This document shows, piece after piece, positions 7,139 through 9,264 of a stretch of DNA of 9,264 bases; within the stretch, counting starts at the first letter, position 1; the number at the start of each line of letters is the position of its first letter. The DNA lies in contig USFC01000062.1 of NCBI GenBank assembly GCA_900553865.1, positions 1 through 9,264 of the forward strand. Reading direction: 5' to 3'. The notes under the pieces were generated by a model. That model saw only the letters and a program-made list of their open reading frames with translations. It did no database searches and was not told the origin of the DNA. Made by a program: the position numbers and the translations under genes. Origin of the DNA: an uncultured Clostridium sp. GTDB lineage: Bacteria > Bacillota > Clostridia > TANB77 > CAG-508.

Positions 7139-7220
7139 CACTTATGTTAACATTTTCAAAGTTATTTCAATTTCTTTATTTTTATTTTTCGTTTTAGTTC
7201 CGCAAAATCATTTAATTTAT

Positions 7221-7261
7221 TAAGGCAGATGAATTAAGAAAATCTTAAGCCATTTGCCTTA
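7221..7261. repeat. Nested inverted repeat in the long intergenic region
   Basis: The intergenic stretch 7016-7354 holds no supportable gene. Outer arms TAAGGCAGATG (7221-7231) and CATTTGCCTTA (7251-7261) pair over 11 bp, with one G-U pair in plus-strand RNA. Inside them, TTAAG and CTTAA pair around AAAAT. No T run follows on either strand, so it is not a typical terminator. It could be a binding site, an RNA structure or a small repeat remnant. Confidence 0.5.
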
Positions 7262-7271
7262 AAATCTATAT

Positions 7272-7292
7272 AAAAAACAATATATATTGTTT
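7272..7292 (-). terminator. Possible weak terminator of the lyase-like gene
   Basis: An 18-bp perfect palindrome (7275-7292, AAACAATATATATTGTTT) is followed, on the minus strand, by further T to give a run of six. It lies about 60 bases after the lyase-like stop codon. The stem is nearly all A-T, so termination would be weak. It could instead be a regulator site. Confidence 0.4.
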
Positions 7293-7354
7293 GTACTATA
7301 TATTATTCTCATTTATTAAAAAATGTTACTCTCAAATATTTACATTTCTACTTT

Positions 7355-8363
7355 TTAAACAATATATTTTATTTCATTATTTGGAAAATATTTTTTCATA
7401 AGCCTTCTTATATATTCTTCCGCTTCTTGCCTAACTTCTTTTTTGTAAGTATACTTGCCTCTGCCTCTTCCTGTCATTTTTTCTTTATCGAAAAGTACAG
7501 GATTGTTAGGAAATGCCTCTGTATTAATAGCATTATGAATATAGCTATATGTCATAAAAATAAGTTCAAAAAACACTTGTTTTTTTGCTTTTTCGCTTAA
7601 ATTTTCAGCTAAATATTTTATTAATTCTTCATACTGTTCTTTCCAATTTTCTACTAATATTATTGGAGCTATTAAAATTCCTACCTTATAGTTTGCCTCT
7701 TTCAATTTGTTTATTGCCTCTACCCTTTTATTTAAAGGTGAAGTTCCTATTTCTATTTTATTTATTATTTCTTGTGGATTAACACTTACTCTTACTATTA
7801 TCCTTCCGCCATGATTTAGCTTTAAAATTGGTTCTACCATACCAAATTTTGTTGGAAAGGTTAAATATCCTTTTGTTGTTCTACTTATAAAATTTTCTAT
7901 TGTCCATTCTAAATTTCCTGTAATTGTATTTTCTAAAATTAAGTCACTATTGCTTCCTATTTCTAGTATTAACTCTTTTTCGCTCTCATTACAGGTTTTT
8001 ATTATTTTATCTAGCATTTGTTCACGATTTACAAATAGCCTTAAATATGCACATTTGTTATAATTACAAACTAAGTAACAGTACATACACATTGCAATAC
8101 ATCCGTGAAGATGTATATGGCACTAAATAGTCTGATATTTTATTATTTGGTACGAATTTATGTGTTTTTCTTATTCCTATAATTAGATTTTGCTTCATGT
8201 TGCAAAATTCTTTATTTTCCTTTTTTCTCATTTCTTCAATATTATTATGGTTTTCAATTTCTTTACAAGGTACTCCTTTCTCTCTATACCTTTCTAATAT
8301 CCTTTTTCCTAGCTCATAATTTTCTGCTTCTTTTTCGAAAAAAACTTCTCTTGGTAAAAACAT
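7355..8363 (-). pseudogene. Spore photoproduct lyase-like radical SAM gene, broken by a one-base frameshift
   Basis: The family repairs the UV-induced thymine dimer of spore DNA with a 4Fe-4S cluster and S-adenosylmethionine. The start is ATG 8363 after AAAGGAG. The first 86 codons match the N-terminal part of SplB (LIIGIRKTHKF, DYLVPYTSS). That frame then stops at 8064. The rest continues in another frame, joined at GCIAMCMYCYL if the single base 8105 is omitted, which gives 335 residues against about 342 for SplB. C-terminal SplB-like blocks include GTSPLNKRVEAINKLKEANY, GILIAPI, FELIF and GKYTY. The cluster motif CxxxCxxC is at reconstructed residues 88-95, with both neighbouring tyrosines (94, 96) kept. 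The hydrogen-donor cysteine of Bacillus SplB aligns with serine (GSNSD, 137), and C99 and C104 are extra. It may be a diverged subfamily. A sequencing error is also possible. It probably follows trmB in one transcript. Confidence 0.85.
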
Positions 8364-8457
8364 ACTTTTCACTCCTTTATAGGATTTAGTTTCTACCAAG
8401 AAAAGTTTTTTATTCAATTTTTAATTTTTATTATATTTAAATTTTCAGTCTCAACTT

Positions 8458-9126
8458 TTAACCTTCTTGTAGCTTTCTAGCGATTAATGCTTTTATTTTT
8501 ATTCCTTGCTCTTTAAACATTTTTTCATGCTCTGTTTCTATGTTTTCCCAAAAGTTTTCTTCGCTTTCCAAATTATGTGTATTTTTTACTATTTTAAAAC
8601 CTGCTTCTTTAAAATAAACTAAGCTATCTTCAAATAAATTGTCATCATCTGTTTTAAAATATATTTCTCCACCTTCCACTAAAAATTCTTTATATTTTTC
8701 TAATTGTTTTGTATGTGTCAACCTTTTTTTGTGGTGTTTTCCTCTTGGCCATGGATTGCAAAAATTTATGTATATTCTTTCTACTTTATCTTCTTTTTCT
8801 AATATTAAAAATATTCTTTCTATATCAAATCTTGTTAAATATACATTGTCTATTTCTTGATTTTCGTTTTTATATGTTTCTTCTATATTTCTTTTGGCTA
8901 ATCCTAGCATTGCATCTACTAAATCTATCGCTAAATAATTTATATTTTTATTTTTTACTGCAAGTTTTGAAATGAAACTTCCTTTTCCACACCCTAACTC
9001 TATATGAAATGGTGCATTATTTTTGTATAAACTTTTCCATTTTCCTTTATAATCTTCTGGCTTATTTATATAAAATTTGCTGGCTTCTAATTCTGGCCTT
9101 GCCCATGGTTTAAATCTTATTCTCAT
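8458..9126 (-). CDS. trmB: tRNA (guanine-N7-)-methyltransferase
   Basis: TrmB transfers a methyl group from S-adenosylmethionine to N7 of G46 in the variable loop of many tRNAs. The 222-residue length is normal. The Rossmann-fold SAM motif ELGCGKG is at residues 43-49, with the acidic ribose-binding residue in AIDLV near 68. The family signature appears as NFCNPWPRGKHHKKRLT (121-137), with Asn where the best-known members have Asp (SDPWP). Then come YFKTDDDNLF (from 156) and the C-terminal IETEHE, equivalent to the TxYE motif that contacts the substrate. The ATG at 9126 is preceded by AGAAGGT, and a clear promoter lies upstream. The lyase-like gene begins 94 bases downstream with no terminator or strong promoter between, so it may be cotranscribed. 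Confidence 0.95.
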   Translation of the reverse strand: MRIRFKPWARPELEASKFYINKPEDYKGKWKSLYKNNAPFHIELGCGKGSFISKLAVKNKNINYLAIDLVDAMLGLAKRNIEETYKNENQEIDNVYLTRFDIERIFLILEKEDKVERIYINFCNPWPRGKHHKKRLTHTKQLEKYKEFLVEGGEIYFKTDDDNLFEDSLVYFKEAGFKIVKNTHNLESEENFWENIETEHEKMFKEQGIKIKALIARKLQEG

Positions 9127-9157
9127 TTTTTCTACCTTCTTTTCTTTTTATTTTGGT

Positions 9158-9186
9158 ATTTTATCATATTATGCACATTTTTACAA
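9158..9186 (-). promoter_or_regulatory. Promoter of trmB
   Basis: On the minus strand, TTGTAA (9181-9186) and TAAAAT (9158-9163) are separated by 17 bases. The start would fall about 25 bases before the trmB ATG. The -10 element is extended by an upstream TG (ATATGA just before TAAAAT). Confidence 0.75.
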
Positions 9187-9219
9187 CAAAATGTTGATAA
9201 TTGTAGTTTTTTGTATAAT

Positions 9220-9264
9220 TCATTTATGATAATGTCTTAATAAATCATTTAAGAAAATGTCTTA
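9220..9264. repeat. Two-copy 20-base direct repeat with a 25-base period, running to the window edge
   Basis: The 20-base unit at 9245-9264, TCATTTAAGAAAATGTCTTA, matches 9220-9239 at 18 of 20 positions, with ATAAA between them. The second copy also holds a short inverted repeat (TAAGA / TCTTA on the minus strand). Because it ends exactly at the window edge, further copies may lie outside. It sits upstream of the trmB promoter. Confidence 0.6.

Noticed and set aside
8064..8110. Programmed ribosomal frameshift in the lyase-like gene
   Set aside because: No slippery heptamer, internal ribosome binding site or obvious downstream stem is visible around 8105, so a mutation or sequence error is the simpler explanation.
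8064..8417. Separate 117-residue gene upstream of the lyase-like frame
   Set aside because: Its last 13 residues are out of the SplB frame. The rest is the N-terminal quarter of the same lyase-like gene, with its ribosome binding site at the internal ATG 8363.
9220..9264. Start of a CRISPR array
   Set aside because: The units are only 20 bases with a 5-base spacer, the copies are imperfect, and no cas genes are visible.

Overview
The window is very AT-rich DNA with strong AGGAGG-type ribosome binding sites, sigma-A-like promoters with 17-base spacers, a gatCAB amidotransferase operon and a relic of a spore photoproduct lyase-like gene. Together these point to a low-GC Gram-positive bacterium, most likely an endospore-forming member of the Clostridia. 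The species cannot be named from the sequence alone. No phage, plasmid, CRISPR or complete transposon genes are visible. Most of the window is housekeeping chromosome.

Layout from left to right. Positions 1-1547 (minus) hold a membrane-embedded, cellulose-synthase-like family 2 glycosyltransferase that runs off the left edge. It is divergent from a small unrecognised 140-residue protein (1687-2109, plus), and the two promoters stand back to back. The small gene ends in a strong terminator. Next comes rpsT (ribosomal protein S20) with its own promoter. A bidirectional terminator at 2576-2616 separates rpsT from the convergent gat operon. That operon reads gatC-gatA-gatB on the minus strand (5908 down to 2622), from a clear promoter at 5954-5982. 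A hairpin repeat lies between gatA and gatB, and its edge contains the gatA stop codon.

Upstream of gatC, a 326-residue coiled-coil protein of unknown function (6035-7015, minus) has its own promoter and terminator. A roughly 340-base AT-rich intergenic region follows, with that promoter and two inverted repeats. Then come a frameshifted spore photoproduct lyase-like radical SAM gene (7355-8363, minus) and trmB, a tRNA m7G46 methyltransferase (8458-9126, minus), which has its own promoter. An imperfect 25-base-period direct repeat closes the window.

Functionally, gatCAB, rpsT and trmB all serve translation: tRNA-dependent amidation, the 30S subunit and tRNA modification. The glycosyltransferase belongs to cell-surface polysaccharide synthesis. 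The items most worth a second look are: the single-base frameshift at the radical SAM motif of the lyase-like gene; that protein's unusual cysteine set, with no counterpart of the canonical hydrogen-donor cysteine; the palindromic element at the gatA 3' end; and the two unrecognised proteins. I did not find convincing evidence of a wholly new multi-gene system.
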